Shown piece after piece: positions 8,008-15,925 of a stretch of DNA of 64,000 bases (its first letter is position 1; each line of letters begins with the position of its first letter). Source of the stretch: JARRKC01 sp037388505 (GTDB lineage Bacteria; Acidobacteriota; UBA6911; RPQK01; JAPXNP01); the NCBI GenBank assembly GCA_037388505.1, contig JARRKC010000004.1:558001-622000 (forward strand), written 5' to 3'. The notes under the pieces were generated by a model. It saw only the letters and a list, made by a program, of their open reading frames with translations, was not told the DNA's origin and ran no database searches. The position numbers and the translations under genes were made by a program.

Positions 8008-8781
8008 TCATTTCCGCCGGACCCTGAATTCGACGGTGACGCCGCCGAGTTGATTGCGGTAAAGGCGTGCCTCTATGAGCGTGATTTGGTCGGAGTGCCG
8101 CAACCTCTCTCGATCCGAGAGGAAAGTCATGACATCGAAGGGCGTCGCCTCCAGTGTCTTCACGAGGCCATGTGCCACTTCGGTGGCCTCCCTAGGCCCG
8201 GAAATCAGGACGGCACCGACGATCAAGTGCTCTGCTTCCTCGGGCGTCAGTTTGTCCTCGGGACTGCCCAGCCCGAGCAGGAATTCCGTTTCGATCGTGA
8301 CCCGCACGTTCACCGGCGATCCATTCAGGGTGGCCGGCCGGAATCTCCAGTTCTGCTGGATCTCCCGTCGGGCGGAAATCCCAAGACCGAATCCAGGATC
8401 CTGTTGGAATTCACAATCCGTCACCCTACCATTCTGGCGAATGACGCATTTCAAGACCACTTTGCCTTCCTGCCGGGCTTTTATTGCTTCTGCCGTGTAG
8501 CGCGGCATGGTCTGCTTGACAATGACCGGAAGATCGACGTCCAGGTCCCCGACCGCATACACTCGTTCGCTCGATTCTGGCTGAGTAAGGGAGCCATCGT
8601 TTTCCCTTGAGTCCTGGGGAGGCGGCTCGGGATCACCCTGGACCGAATGCTCAAGACCGGGAAAGATGCCGATCAGGCTGCCCTGGGCCGTGGACATACC
8701 AAGCATGAGGGTGACCATGAGAACCCCACCTTTCAGGACTCTCCGCTTCGCAATCACAGCGGTCAGCCCCGCACGTTTCAT
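8008..8781 (-). CDS. TonB C-terminal-domain protein, copy A (short form)
   Basis: 257-aa envelope protein with an N-terminal hydrophobic signal or anchor (about 12-35), a Pro-rich acidic linker, then a TonB/TolA C-terminal domain: PRYTAEAIKARQEGKVVLKC, RVTDCEFQQ, NWRFRPATLNG (about 115-185). TonB domains pass proton-motive energy to outer-membrane receptors, but no ExbBD or receptor is nearby, so the role is unclear. After the TonB domain come about 85 residues (DKLTPEEAEHLIVGAVLISG onward) also found in copy B. Relative to copy B it lacks about 150 residues between the signal and the TonB domain. The start has GGGAGTGGACC upstream. Confidence 0.8.
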   Translation of the reverse strand: MKRAGLTAVIAKRRVLKGGVLMVTLMLGMSTAQGSLIGIFPGLEHSVQGDPEPPPQDSRENDGSLTQPESSERVYAVGDLDVDLPVIVKQTMPRYTAEAIKARQEGKVVLKCVIRQNGRVTDCEFQQDPGFGLGISARREIQQNWRFRPATLNGSPVNVRVTIETEFLLGLGSPEDKLTPEEAEHLIVGAVLISGPREATEVAHGLVKTLEATPFDVMTFLSDRERLRHSDQITLIEARLYRNQLGGVTVEFRVRRK

Positions 8782-9231
8782 GGTCCACTCCCTTCGGCTC
8801 CGAACAGTCGGGCCTTGCGGTCCTGCTTGCGTGCGCCGTCGCGCCCGCCGGCAGGGCGTCGCCAGTTTCCTGAGATAGGTGCCAGACTGCCCACAGAATC
8901 CTTTATTGGCGGCACCTTATGACCGGGTTTCGTGCGTGTCACCTATTACGGTCACCTATTACGTGCCTCTAAGAATCCCTTTGCGTCCTTGCATGGGATC
9001 GGATCTGACCGGTTTGACTTGGAGCCGAGGCTTCGACAATCGGGTTTGCGGACGTTTGCAGCGCGTGTTTTCCAATAGGGGAGTTTCTGGAAAGGGAGTC
9101 TCCGACTGTGCAGGAAGGCGTTCGCACACTGAGGTTTCCGTACCGACGCTACGCCGGTCACCTGCTGGCACCTGGCAAACAACGGCCGGTTGTGCTACGA
9201 CGGTTGACATGATTCTCGGGAGGGGTGAATT
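8782..9231. other. Intergenic region between divergent genes, with repeats
   Basis: No gene seen in 450 bp. It contains an element of the GGTGCCAGACT...GTGCGTGTCACC family at 8878-8943 and, overlapping its end, two tandem copies of GTCACCTATTACG (8938-8950 and 8951-8963). TTGACA at 9204-9209 could be a -35 box for the following plus-strand gene, but no -10 follows at the right distance. Confidence 0.45.
8878..8943 (+). repeat. GTGACACGCACG/GGTGCCAGACT element, copy upstream of TonB copy A
   Basis: 66 bp beginning GGTGCCAGACTGCCC and ending GTGCGTGTCACC; closely similar in order and length to 12412-12477, and in the opposite orientation to the two 105-bp units at 12168-12392. No coding capacity. 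Possibly a miniature non-autonomous element or a REP-like sequence. Confidence 0.6.
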
Positions 9232-9828
9232 ATGAAGAGCCCGGCCTTTCGGTTCGTTCTGAGTATCGGTGCAACGGCGATTCTGGTGTTCCTAGCTCCT
9301 CATTTGGACAGGCTTTGGAGCGTCGAAGCGCAGTCTTCGACAAAGCCCACACCCAAGGACAATGAAGAACTCACCCGCCTCTATCAGGAGGACCAGGCGG
9401 ACCGTACACCTCGGACGGCCATCGACTGGAAAGTTGTGGGGCCACGGGATCAGGCAAGGCTGAAGCGAGTGAAAGAGCTGTACACGCAGGGTCGGATGCA
9501 GACCGGTGGCGATTACTACAACGCAGCCATGGTCCTGCAGCACGGATCGTCCCCGGAAGACTTCCTGCTGGCTCATGAGTTCTGCATCGTTGCGATCAGC
9601 AAAGGTGAGGTGCGCGCGAAGTGGCTCGCCGCCGCCAGCGAAGACCGGTTCTTGATGAACATCGGACGCCCACAACGTTTCGGCACACAGTACCGCTCCG
9701 ATGGTCAGGGTCCCATCCGGCTCTACGAAGTAGGCCCCAGTGTCACCGACGGACTGAGGCGTGCGCTGGACGTACCTTCCCTTGCCGAGGCCAAGGCTCG
9801 TGAGGCCGAGTTCCACAAGAAGGAATGA
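9232..9828 (+). CDS. Secreted hypothetical protein (DUF6624-like)
   Basis: 198-aa protein with an N-terminal signal or anchor (about 8-33, ending SVEAQS). The mature part has a distinctive conserved block, DRTPRTAIDWKVVGPRDQAR, then GGDYYNAAMVLQHG, AHEFCIVAISKG, AKWLAAASEDRFL and GRPQRFGTQY. I recognise this as a family of short exported proteins resembling DUF6624, but its function is unknown. A Shine-Dalgarno GGGAGGGG lies 8 nt before the ATG. It is a single gene, convergent with the minus-strand operon at 9897. Confidence 0.75.
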   Translation: MKSPAFRFVLSIGATAILVFLAPHLDRLWSVEAQSSTKPTPKDNEELTRLYQEDQADRTPRTAIDWKVVGPRDQARLKRVKELYTQGRMQTGGDYYNAAMVLQHGSSPEDFLLAHEFCIVAISKGEVRAKWLAAASEDRFLMNIGRPQRFGTQYRSDGQGPIRLYEVGPSVTDGLRRALDVPSLAEAKAREAEFHKKE

Positions 9829-9896
9829 GCTGTGCCTCTGAGCTCGTCTCGCACCTCACAGATCGGGATATGCCTGTGGATTTCTGACTTGGGACA

Positions 9897-11048
9897 TCAA
9901 TTCTCCGGGCCGAGTGGTCGTTCCGGGCTCGCGAGAAGCCGATCCCGGTCGTAGGGTAGATCTTCGTGCTTGGGCAGAGGAGAATCCGGCCAGTCCTTTG
10001 CCCAGCTCTGCCGGGTCTCCTCATCAGCATAGTAGCGGAGCCAGATTTCAATATCCTCCTCGCTGCCGCTTCCGATCACATCGATGTTCCAGGAGAAACC
10101 GGGTATCGCGGAGATCATGGCTTCCTCGCGGAGCAGATCTCCCCAAAGCTGGGTATAGAGCTCGCGGTCACTCAGATGATCGGTAGAGGTGATATACACC
10201 TGCAACTTCTCCAGTGCTCGGACGACTTCCCATAACTTCGCAGTGATCTGCTTGTCGGTGAGGTCCTCAGGCGGCGGCATCTCGATCCCTTCCTCAATCA
10301 GACGGTCCAAACAGGTCTCGCCGCCCACCTGCGTGAACCGATCCATCTGTCGGAAATACTCCTCCAGTTCCTCGTCGGACGAGTCATTCGGCAGTCCATC
10401 GAAATGCAGGTCTTCATCACGCTCCGTAGCGCGGTCCGACTCGTGCGTCGCAACGGACGCCCCGTCCTCGATCCCCTTGATCCCATCGTCCCACAAGCCC
10501 GGACAGAGGTCCCGGGCAGGTTTCCGTCCCATCAGATCACCGGACGGAAAGGCCGCCAATTCGATCGGCATGTCCATCACCGCAGTGCGGAGATAACTGA
10601 CAACTCTCAGATTGACCACTACTCTCGAGCTACCGTGCGTCACGGTAAGACGAAATCGATCCCTGACCTTCAAAACTTCGTCTAGACACAGATCCGTCCC
10701 CCCCTCGCCGATCTCCTCGATCCGTTTCTTCAACCTGCGATTCGAAGAGGAAAAGCAGCCCGGCTGCCTGGCTTCCGGAAACCAGACCAGGCGTATGAAA
10801 TGCTCGAGTTGCCGGGAGGGAAGGTCACCATGTGCCTCCAAACACAGCCAGGCTTCCGGCCAGCCTTCGATTTGGCCCATCAGCAGGAAGGCCATCGGGT
10901 GTTCTCGACCGCCCGTATTGACACAATCAGCATCGTCTCTTCGGGCGCTGCATCGCGCGACATGAGCACCGATTCGCAGCGCGTCGTACGTTCCCATGCA
11001 AAACGTACAGAATCCCTTTTGGACCGACTCACTCTGGTGTTCCCTCAT
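9897..11048 (-). CDS. Hypothetical protein with N-terminal CCHC zinc-finger-like motif
   Basis: 383-aa protein that starts only 3 nt after the stop of the Cys-motif protein (copy B), so the two form an operon. The N-terminus has CX2CX11HX3C (Cys14, Cys17, His29, Cys33), a possible zinc knuckle. The C-terminal half contains a conserved-looking stretch, PEDLTDKQITAKLWEVVRAL followed by STDHLSDRELYTQLW and WPDSPLPKHEDLPYDRDR, which I associate with a family of hypothetical proteins of unknown role. No membrane segments. Copy A of the cassette has no equivalent gene downstream. Confidence 0.6.
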   Translation of the reverse strand: MREHQSESVQKGFCTFCMGTYDALRIGAHVARCSARRDDADCVNTGGREHPMAFLLMGQIEGWPEAWLCLEAHGDLPSRQLEHFIRLVWFPEARQPGCFSSSNRRLKKRIEEIGEGGTDLCLDEVLKVRDRFRLTVTHGSSRVVVNLRVVSYLRTAVMDMPIELAAFPSGDLMGRKPARDLCPGLWDDGIKGIEDGASVATHESDRATERDEDLHFDGLPNDSSDEELEEYFRQMDRFTQVGGETCLDRLIEEGIEMPPPEDLTDKQITAKLWEVVRALEKLQVYITSTDHLSDRELYTQLWGDLLREEAMISAIPGFSWNIDVIGSGSEEDIEIWLRYYADEETRQSWAKDWPDSPLPKHEDLPYDRDRLLASPERPLGPEN

Positions 11049-11051
11049 TTC

Positions 11052-11810
11052 TCACTCCTCCTGTGCCGGGTCTCCGGATCCGGGGAACTGAATCTCGGCC
11101 TCTCTTCGGAGGCGATCCAGTTGGAGCAACATCTCCAGAATGCCGGCCTCCTTGCCCGGGAAGGCATTTCGCAGGGTCAGCCAGGCTTCGATCGAGCGCT
11201 GCATCCCTTTCGAGGCAACCTGGGCCGACAGACGGGCATCCTCGGCGCAGTAGGGATCGGGTCGTCCATCTTCCTGCGGCGCCATCCCCGACAGGGCCCG
11301 GAAGATCTTGCTGCAGATCAGGAAGCGGAAGTGGAGAATGGTTTCCACTGCGTCTCGGCATTGCTCGAGGTCCTCCAGCTTGAAACCCTGATTCGGCGTG
11401 ATCCCCAGTTCGACCTTCTGCTGGAAGGAGCCAGCCGCCGTAACCAGAGCATCCTGGACAGGTTCAAGATGAGCTGCGGTGCCGGAGGCATATTGCTCGG
11501 CCTTCTGAACCAGCGGGTGAGCGCGGATGCCTTCGAACGGGTCCGGTTCCTCCTCGGCCTCGACGGCCAGGGCTTCCGGATCGAGTCCAAATTCCTCCAT
11601 TTTCTCCTTGAGGAGCGTCTGGGCCATCTCCAGGCTGGCCCTGATGCTCTCCAGCGGATCCTGCCCCGAGGCCTTCTGTTCTTGCTCCATCGTGAAAACC
11701 AGGCACTTCGACTGCTGCTCATAGCGCTCGCACCAGCGGTCACAGTAGTTGTAGACGCCGCAAATGTGATTGGGATCCCTGGCCAGTTCGCGAATCCGTT
11801 CTTCATCCAT
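11052..11810 (-). CDS. Conserved hypothetical protein with Cys motif, copy B
   Basis: 252-aa paralogue of the gene at 6730-7488, alignable end to end without gaps by eye. The cysteine pattern has changed: Cys23, Cys27 and Cys36 are kept, Cys30 is Tyr, and a new Cys17 replaces His17, so both copies keep four cysteines in this region. That could mean a shifted metal site or loss of metal binding. Start MDEERIRELARDPNHI, same position as copy A. It is followed at 3 nt by the CCHC-motif gene. Function unknown. Confidence 0.75.
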   Translation of the reverse strand: MDEERIRELARDPNHICGVYNYCDRWCERYEQQSKCLVFTMEQEQKASGQDPLESIRASLEMAQTLLKEKMEEFGLDPEALAVEAEEEPDPFEGIRAHPLVQKAEQYASGTAAHLEPVQDALVTAAGSFQQKVELGITPNQGFKLEDLEQCRDAVETILHFRFLICSKIFRALSGMAPQEDGRPDPYCAEDARLSAQVASKGMQRSIEAWLTLRNAFPGKEAGILEMLLQLDRLRREAEIQFPGSGDPAQEE

Positions 11811-12167
11811 CCTCGTCCTTCCCTTCCCGGATCGCCGCCGATCCATCTTACTTTCGATCGTTGCTCTTCTGCCAATGAACCTGCTGCTGTTTTTGCCCTC
11901 TCACTGATCTATTAACGTTCGACCATCCCGAATCTGCGAAATCCGAGCGTGAGGACGGAGATTGACGACCGCGGAAACCGCCGATGTGAGTGTAGAGCGA
12001 AAGATGACCTGCAGAGGACGAAGGGCGAGGTCCGAAGCGCGAAGTGCGGCTCGCCCCCGGTCGGGGGAGGCGAGAGTCGGAAACTCGAAATCACCGGGGA
12101 CTGTGACGCCAACGGCGTCGTTTCATCTGAGAGCTTCGGGCAACGCCCAAAGCCGACGACCGTCAAT

Positions 12168-12272
12168 GGTGACACGCACGTATCAGCTTGCTAACTGTCG
12201 ATGAATAAAGCCTTTTTTCGAGTCTGGCACCAATCTCCAAAAGTGGAGTGACCGCTGCCCATCTGCGGTCTG
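12168..12272 (+). repeat. GTGACACGCACG element, direct unit 1
   Basis: 105-bp unit from GGTGACACGCACG to CTGCGGTCTG. It contains GAATAAAG, AGTCTGGCACCAATCTCC and AAGTGGAGTGAC. Nearly identical to the next unit 14 bp downstream. Confidence 0.8.
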
Positions 12273-12285
12273 ACGATGGTGCCAA

Positions 12286-12392
12286 GGTGACACGCACGTA
12301 TCACCTTGCTAAATGTCTATGAATAAGGACTTTTCTTACGAGTCTGGCACCAATCTCCAAAAGTGGAGTGACTGCTGCCCATCTGCGGTCTG
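12286..12392 (+). repeat. GTGACACGCACG element, direct unit 2
   Basis: 107-bp direct repeat of 12168-12272, starting GGTGACACGCACGTATCA and ending CTGCGGTCTG. The two differ by a few substitutions and a 2-bp length change around GAATAAGGACTTTTCTTACG. Confidence 0.8.
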
Positions 12393-12411
12393 CTGCCAAT
12401 TCCCCGGCTTA

Positions 12412-12477
12412 GGTGCCAGACTGCCCTCGGAATCCTTTATTGGCAACAGTTTACAGAGGACTTTCGTGCGTGTCACC
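12412..12477 (-). repeat. GTGACACGCACG element, inverted partial unit
   Basis: Starts GGTGCCAGACTGCCC and ends GTGCGTGTCACC, i.e. the ends of the 105-bp units in reverse orientation. It lies 13 bp from the stop of TonB copy B. The same end (GCGTGTCACCAAT) lies 13 bp from the stop of TonB copy A at 7983-7994. Confidence 0.65.
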
Positions 12478-12490
12478 AATTACGGGCTGT

Positions 12491-13672
12491 TCATTTCGGC
12501 TGGACCTTGAATTCGACGGTGACACCGCCTGTTCGATTGCGGACGAGATTCGTTCCGACGAGTGCAATCCTGTCGGAATGCTTCAGTCGCTCACAGTCGG
12601 CGAGAAACTTTTGAGGATCGAAGAAAGTGGCTTCCTGGGTCCGGATAAGACCAAGAGCAACATCGGCAGCTTTCTTGGGGCCGGTAATCACGATGCTGCC
12701 GACGATTCGATGCTCCGCTTCGTCCAGAGTCAACTTCTTCAGCCAGTCTCCGAGCCCTAGGTTGAACCGACTTTCGATCGTGGCCCACACGTCGACCGGC
12801 TTTCCGTTCAGGGTGCCGGGGCGGAATCTCCAGTTCTTCTCGATCTCTCTGCGGGCCGACCTTGCCAGTCCATACCCAACTTCCTGCTGAATCTCACAGT
12901 CGGTGACCCGACCGGTCTTTCGGATGATGCAGCGCAAGACGACCGTGCCCTCGAGTTTGGCTTGAATGGCCTCTCTCGTGTACCGCGGCATCGTCTGCTT
13001 GACCGGAACGGGCAGTTCTACGCCGGGATCATTCGTGCGATAGACATGGTCCTCGGATCCAGTTTGAGCGACTGTTCCCCCCTGCTCCGGAGACTCTGCG
13101 GGTTGACCTGGCCTTTCAGAACTCCCCTCGATCATCCGGTCAAGAAGATCCCGCTTCTCCCCGTACTTCTGCTCCTCATACTCCGCCGCACGACGAAGCA
13201 CGAAACGGATCTGATCGGCGATCGTGTCTCCCTCGGGTCGCTTCTCATGACCCTTCGGCGGGAGTCGAACGTTGGCACCTCGGTAATTGATCGTCTGGTA
13301 TTGAGCCGATCCTCCCGAAGACTCACTCTTTTCCAGAAACATGAGGTGTGAAGAATAGATTGAAAAGGGGCTTGGAGATGCTCCCATCGTGTCCATAAGT
13401 CGAAACGGGATCGTCTTGTTCTCCGGGATATCGCCTTTGAGGGTGTAGAACACATGACATTCGCGCGTCGAGAAGGCCGGGTCTTGAGGAACGGACGAAT
13501 TGACTTCGGCGCCGATTCGAAGAACGACGATCGCGTCCGACATCTCGATCAACTTCTCGAGACCCGGGAAAGATCCGATCAGAATGCCCTGCACGCTCGA
13601 CGTGCCGAGCAAGAGCACCACAATGAGGATTCCAGCTTTCAGAACTCCGCTTTTGCCGATCACGGCGATCAA
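12491..13672 (-). CDS. TonB C-terminal-domain protein, copy B (long form)
   Basis: About 393-aa protein. I place the start at a TTG whose sequence TTGA overlaps the stop of the upstream TPR gene, because the sequence after it (AVIGKSGVLKAGILIVVLLLG) aligns with the N-terminus of copy A. A GTG at 13663 is an alternative; the longer frame to 13762 has no signal peptide at its start. Order: hydrophobic segment, about 150-residue globular region absent from copy A (DAIVVLRIGAEVNSS, CHVFYTLKGDIPENK), Gln/Pro linker, TonB domain (PRYTREAIQAKLEGTVVLRC, NWRFRPGTLNG), then an extra C-terminal domain of about 85 residues. Translational coupling suggests it works with the TPR protein. Substrate or receptor unknown. 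Confidence 0.75.
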   Translation of the reverse strand: MIAVIGKSGVLKAGILIVVLLLGTSSVQGILIGSFPGLEKLIEMSDAIVVLRIGAEVNSSVPQDPAFSTRECHVFYTLKGDIPENKTIPFRLMDTMGASPSPFSIYSSHLMFLEKSESSGGSAQYQTINYRGANVRLPPKGHEKRPEGDTIADQIRFVLRRAAEYEEQKYGEKRDLLDRMIEGSSERPGQPAESPEQGGTVAQTGSEDHVYRTNDPGVELPVPVKQTMPRYTREAIQAKLEGTVVLRCIIRKTGRVTDCEIQQEVGYGLARSARREIEKNWRFRPGTLNGKPVDVWATIESRFNLGLGDWLKKLTLDEAEHRIVGSIVITGPKKAADVALGLIRTQEATFFDPQKFLADCERLKHSDRIALVGTNLVRNRTGGVTVEFKVQPK

Positions 13673-14664
13673 TCCGGCGGGTGCTCTTCGAGGAATACGT
13701 CCAGGCCGGCCAGCGAGCCGTTGTGGGTGGCCCGGTAGAGGACCTGCAACTGCTCGTCGCACAGTTTGACCATGTTTCCCCCATTGAGCTGGGCACCCTC
13801 TGCGAAAGCCACCATGGCGGGCGTGAACTCTTCGAGCCTCCAGTGAGTCATACCGATGTAGAAATAGGCCTCGGCCTTCCGCCCGCTATCGCCGGAAGAG
13901 AGACGAAGGAGCTTTTGGTAGGCGCCTTGCGCAGATGTCCAGGCCTTTCGCTCGAAGGCGGCTTTCCCGATGATGGAGTTGGCGTCCGCTCTGCTCTTGG
14001 CGGTGTAAGCGCTCCACTGATCCTCCGATACTCCCTGGGGCTGCTTCGCGGTCTCCAGAGTCCCGAGGACTTTCCTGGCGTAAGAGTCGGCTTGCGGCCA
14101 CTGTTTCCTTTCCGCATAGTACCCGGCGATCACCGGGTAGAAGGCGAAGCAGTCACTGGGGCTCGCCTCTGCACAGAACTTCTCACCATACTCCACGGTT
14201 CTCGGGATATCCGAGAGCCGAAGGTAGGAATTGGCGAGAATCTTCAGGATCTCCGGGGTCTCGGGCTTTGCCTGATAGACCTTCTCGGCGTATCGCGTGG
14301 CCTTTCCCCACTGCCCCGAGTTGTAGGCAGAGTATGTCGTCAGGTTGAGCATCCCGAAGTGACTGCTGTCGATCTCGGCCAGAAACTTCTCCCCGGTCGC
14401 GACGGCTTCCTGGAACTTACCCTCGCCGGCATCCGTTCGTACCCACTCGATGAATTTGGGTACGGCGTATTCTCTCAGCATCGAGTCGGGATGCGACTTG
14501 TACCACTCCAGCAGGGTGTCCGGTCCGCCCTCGACGGCTCTCTGGTATTCGTCGTACTCCGGAGCCGTATAACCCTGGCCGAAACCGGAACCCGTCGCCG
14601 CCATGGCTACGGCGAGGCCCAACAGCAGGCAGGACAGCAGATGAAAGCATGATTGCCTGGACAT
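13669..14664 (-). CDS. Secreted TPR-repeat protein
   Basis: 331-aa exported protein with a signal peptide (MSRQSCFHLLSCLLLGLAVA, about 1-30) and several TPR-like helical pairs: KATRYAEKVYQAKPETPEIL, RTVEYGEKFCAEA, AQGAYQKLLRLSSG, EAYFYIGMTHWRLEEF. Such domains scaffold protein complexes, here in the periplasm. The start at ATG 14664 is fixed by an excellent AAAGGAGG at 6 nt. Its TGA overlaps the TTG start of TonB copy B, so the two are probably made together. Copy A of the cassette has no TPR partner. Confidence 0.8.
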   Translation of the reverse strand: MSRQSCFHLLSCLLLGLAVAMAATGSGFGQGYTAPEYDEYQRAVEGGPDTLLEWYKSHPDSMLREYAVPKFIEWVRTDAGEGKFQEAVATGEKFLAEIDSSHFGMLNLTTYSAYNSGQWGKATRYAEKVYQAKPETPEILKILANSYLRLSDIPRTVEYGEKFCAEASPSDCFAFYPVIAGYYAERKQWPQADSYARKVLGTLETAKQPQGVSEDQWSAYTAKSRADANSIIGKAAFERKAWTSAQGAYQKLLRLSSGDSGRKAEAYFYIGMTHWRLEEFTPAMVAFAEGAQLNGGNMVKLCDEQLQVLYRATHNGSLAGLDVFLEEHPPD

Positions 14665-15274
14665 GGTCCCTCCTTTCACCCGAGGCTTCGCTGGAACGGT
14701 GGGACCTCCGAGACTCGACTTCGATCGGCGACCGGCCGGCCCGGCTATGGCGAACCAGGAAGCACTCGAAGTGACGGCTCACGATCTGCTCGTGCGTTCG
14801 ACGACAAGCATAATCCACACTCGTCGAAATGGAAAGCCTCTTACCTTCTCCCTTCCAGAAACTCCCTTTTCGACGATGATAGGGGAGTGAGCCCGACAGC
14901 CGAAACCTCGGCCAGATGTCAAACCGGCCCGAACCGACCCACGCTGCAAAAACGCGATGGATGCAAGGGATTTATCTGGATTGAGGACCTTGGCGACGTG
15001 GGATCGCTTCTGTAAGGCTCGGCAGGCGAACTGGCCATCGGCCGCTACCTCTCCCGTCTCGCCCCTCAGATCCGATCTCGCACACTCCCAAGATCGCCAA
15101 GGACTCGAAAAAAGGAAAACCTTCGCGTCTCCGCGCCTTTTCGTGAAATCGGACCGCCGAGGTCGTCGAGACCTAAAGATCCGATCTCATGGAAGGACGC
15201 CAAGAGCTTCAAAGCAAAGAAATCCTTGGCGTGCTTTGCGTGGAGTCGGTCCCGCAGGCCTTGACACCCCACAG
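14665..15274. other. Intergenic region with CGCAAAG-type repeats
   Basis: 610 bp without a recognisable gene, between the TPR gene and the second toxin gene. Bases 15087-15152 and 15188-15247 are two diverged copies of the CGCAAAG-type repeat. The first 250 bp should hold the TPR promoter, but I see no clear boxes. Confidence 0.45.
15087..15247. repeat. CGCAAAG-type intergenic repeat, two diverged copies
   Basis: 15087-15152 (GATCGCCAAGGACTCG...CGCGCCTTTTCGTGAAATC) and 15188-15247 (AAGGACGCCAAGAGC...CTTGGCGTGCTTTGCGTGG). Each has inverted-repeat ends able to pair (GCCAAG...CTTGGC). Related copies are at 18118-18190, 20802-20888 and 57835-57893. Confidence 0.6.
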
Positions 15275-15652
15275 TCAGCCCTCAAGCTGAAGACCAGGAA
15301 CCCGTTCGAAATGGCTGCGATTTCGGGTCAGAAGGACTGCGTTCCTCGAGATGCAGATGCCGGCGATCAGATAGTCGACCATCGCCAGACCACGACCCTG
15401 CGCCTCCAGGCCCGTGCGGATCCCAGCAGCCCGGCGAGCAGCATCCTGATCCAGTGGGAGGATGATCAGTGGAGCGAGCAGTCTCTTGATTTTGTCATTC
15501 TGTGATGATGTTCGACCCCCGCTCAAAAGCTCGAAGACCGAGATCACCGTGGTCGCCAGCTGGCCGGTCCCCAACTCGCGATCGATCCTCTCCCGAGCCG
15601 GTTGGCGTCCTCGCAGCGCATCGATCAGGACGTCCGAGTCGGCGACGATCAT
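15275..15652 (-). CDS. PIN-domain toxin ribonuclease (VapC-like)
   Basis: 125-aa PIN protein. Conserved positions: Asp5 (IVADSDVLID), Glu41 (VISVFELLSG), Asp93 (LAMVDYLIAG); at the fourth position the sequence reads LLTRNRSHF, with Asn111 where many family members have Asp or Asn. It probably cleaves structured RNA. Coupled to the RHH antitoxin through an ATGA overlap (15649-15652). Unrelated in detail to the pair at 2983-3608. Confidence 0.85.
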   Translation of the reverse strand: MIVADSDVLIDALRGRQPARERIDRELGTGQLATTVISVFELLSGGRTSSQNDKIKRLLAPLIILPLDQDAARRAAGIRTGLEAQGRGLAMVDYLIAGICISRNAVLLTRNRSHFERVPGLQLEG

Positions 15653-15888
15653 CGCCAGGTCTCCCTGCAGCGTCGAACCGACGCATCGAGATCACCCGAC
15701 TCCTCGTCGCTCAGAGAACCCAATACCGATCGGGCCGCATCCAACTGCTCCCGGCGATGCGTTTCTTCATCCAGATACCGTTCGACCGCCTCCCGGACCA
15801 GATGCGAAAAACCCTTCTCGCCTCGTTGCGCAGCGATTTCCAGGAGCTTTGCACGTTGCCTGTCGGTCAGCTCGATCGTCGTTCTCAT
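15649..15888 (-). CDS. Ribbon-helix-helix antitoxin
   Basis: 79-aa antitoxin starting MRTTIELTDRQRAKLLEIAA, a classic RHH beta strand plus helices, with a charged C-terminal tail that would wrap the toxin. The longer upstream frame has no support: the ATG at 15888 lies exactly 6 nt downstream of a -10-like CAGACT, and the region above it is palindromic operator DNA. First gene of the pair with the PIN toxin. Confidence 0.82.
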   Translation of the reverse strand: MRTTIELTDRQRAKLLEIAAQRGEKGFSHLVREAVERYLDEETHRREQLDAARSVLGSLSDEESGDLDASVRRCRETWR

Positions 15889-15923
15889 GAGCTGAGTCTG
15901 ACATACATGCACATGCATGTCCA
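15889..15923 (-). promoter_or_regulatory. Promoter and operator of the second toxin-antitoxin pair
   Basis: On the minus strand: TGGACA (15923-15918), a 17-bp spacer TGCATGTGCATGTATGT, CAGACT (15900-15895), 6 nt, then the ATG at 15888. The spacer is built of ATGCATGT repeats and includes the 10-bp palindrome ACATGCATGT (15911-15920), a likely antitoxin binding site. Same spacing as the first and third pairs. Confidence 0.55.
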
Positions 15924-15925
15924 CC

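Larger units (their letters stand above)
11811..12490. other. Repeat-rich intergenic region
   Basis: 680 bp with no convincing gene. 11811-11945 is the leader shared with copy A of the cassette. 12168-12477 holds three related repeat units, described separately. The rest (about 11950-12165) is unassigned; GAGTCGGAAACTCGAAATC near 12070 resembles the GAACTCGG-type repeats. Confidence 0.5.

Noticed and set aside
7673..8610. 102- and 294-aa plus-strand frames in the TonB copy A region
   Set aside because: Low-complexity translation over repeats and antisense to TonB.
10800..11915. 371-aa plus-strand frame opposite the Cys-motif gene copy B
   Set aside because: Antisense to two minus-strand genes, one with a paralogue; a matching shorter shadow lies opposite copy A.
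12168..12477. Possible CRISPR array
   Set aside because: Only two direct units, about 105 bp long with a 14-bp gap; not repeat-spacer structure and no cas genes.
13681..14652. 323-aa plus-strand frame opposite the TPR gene
   Set aside because: The TPR gene has a strong SD, signal peptide and TPR helices; this frame has none.
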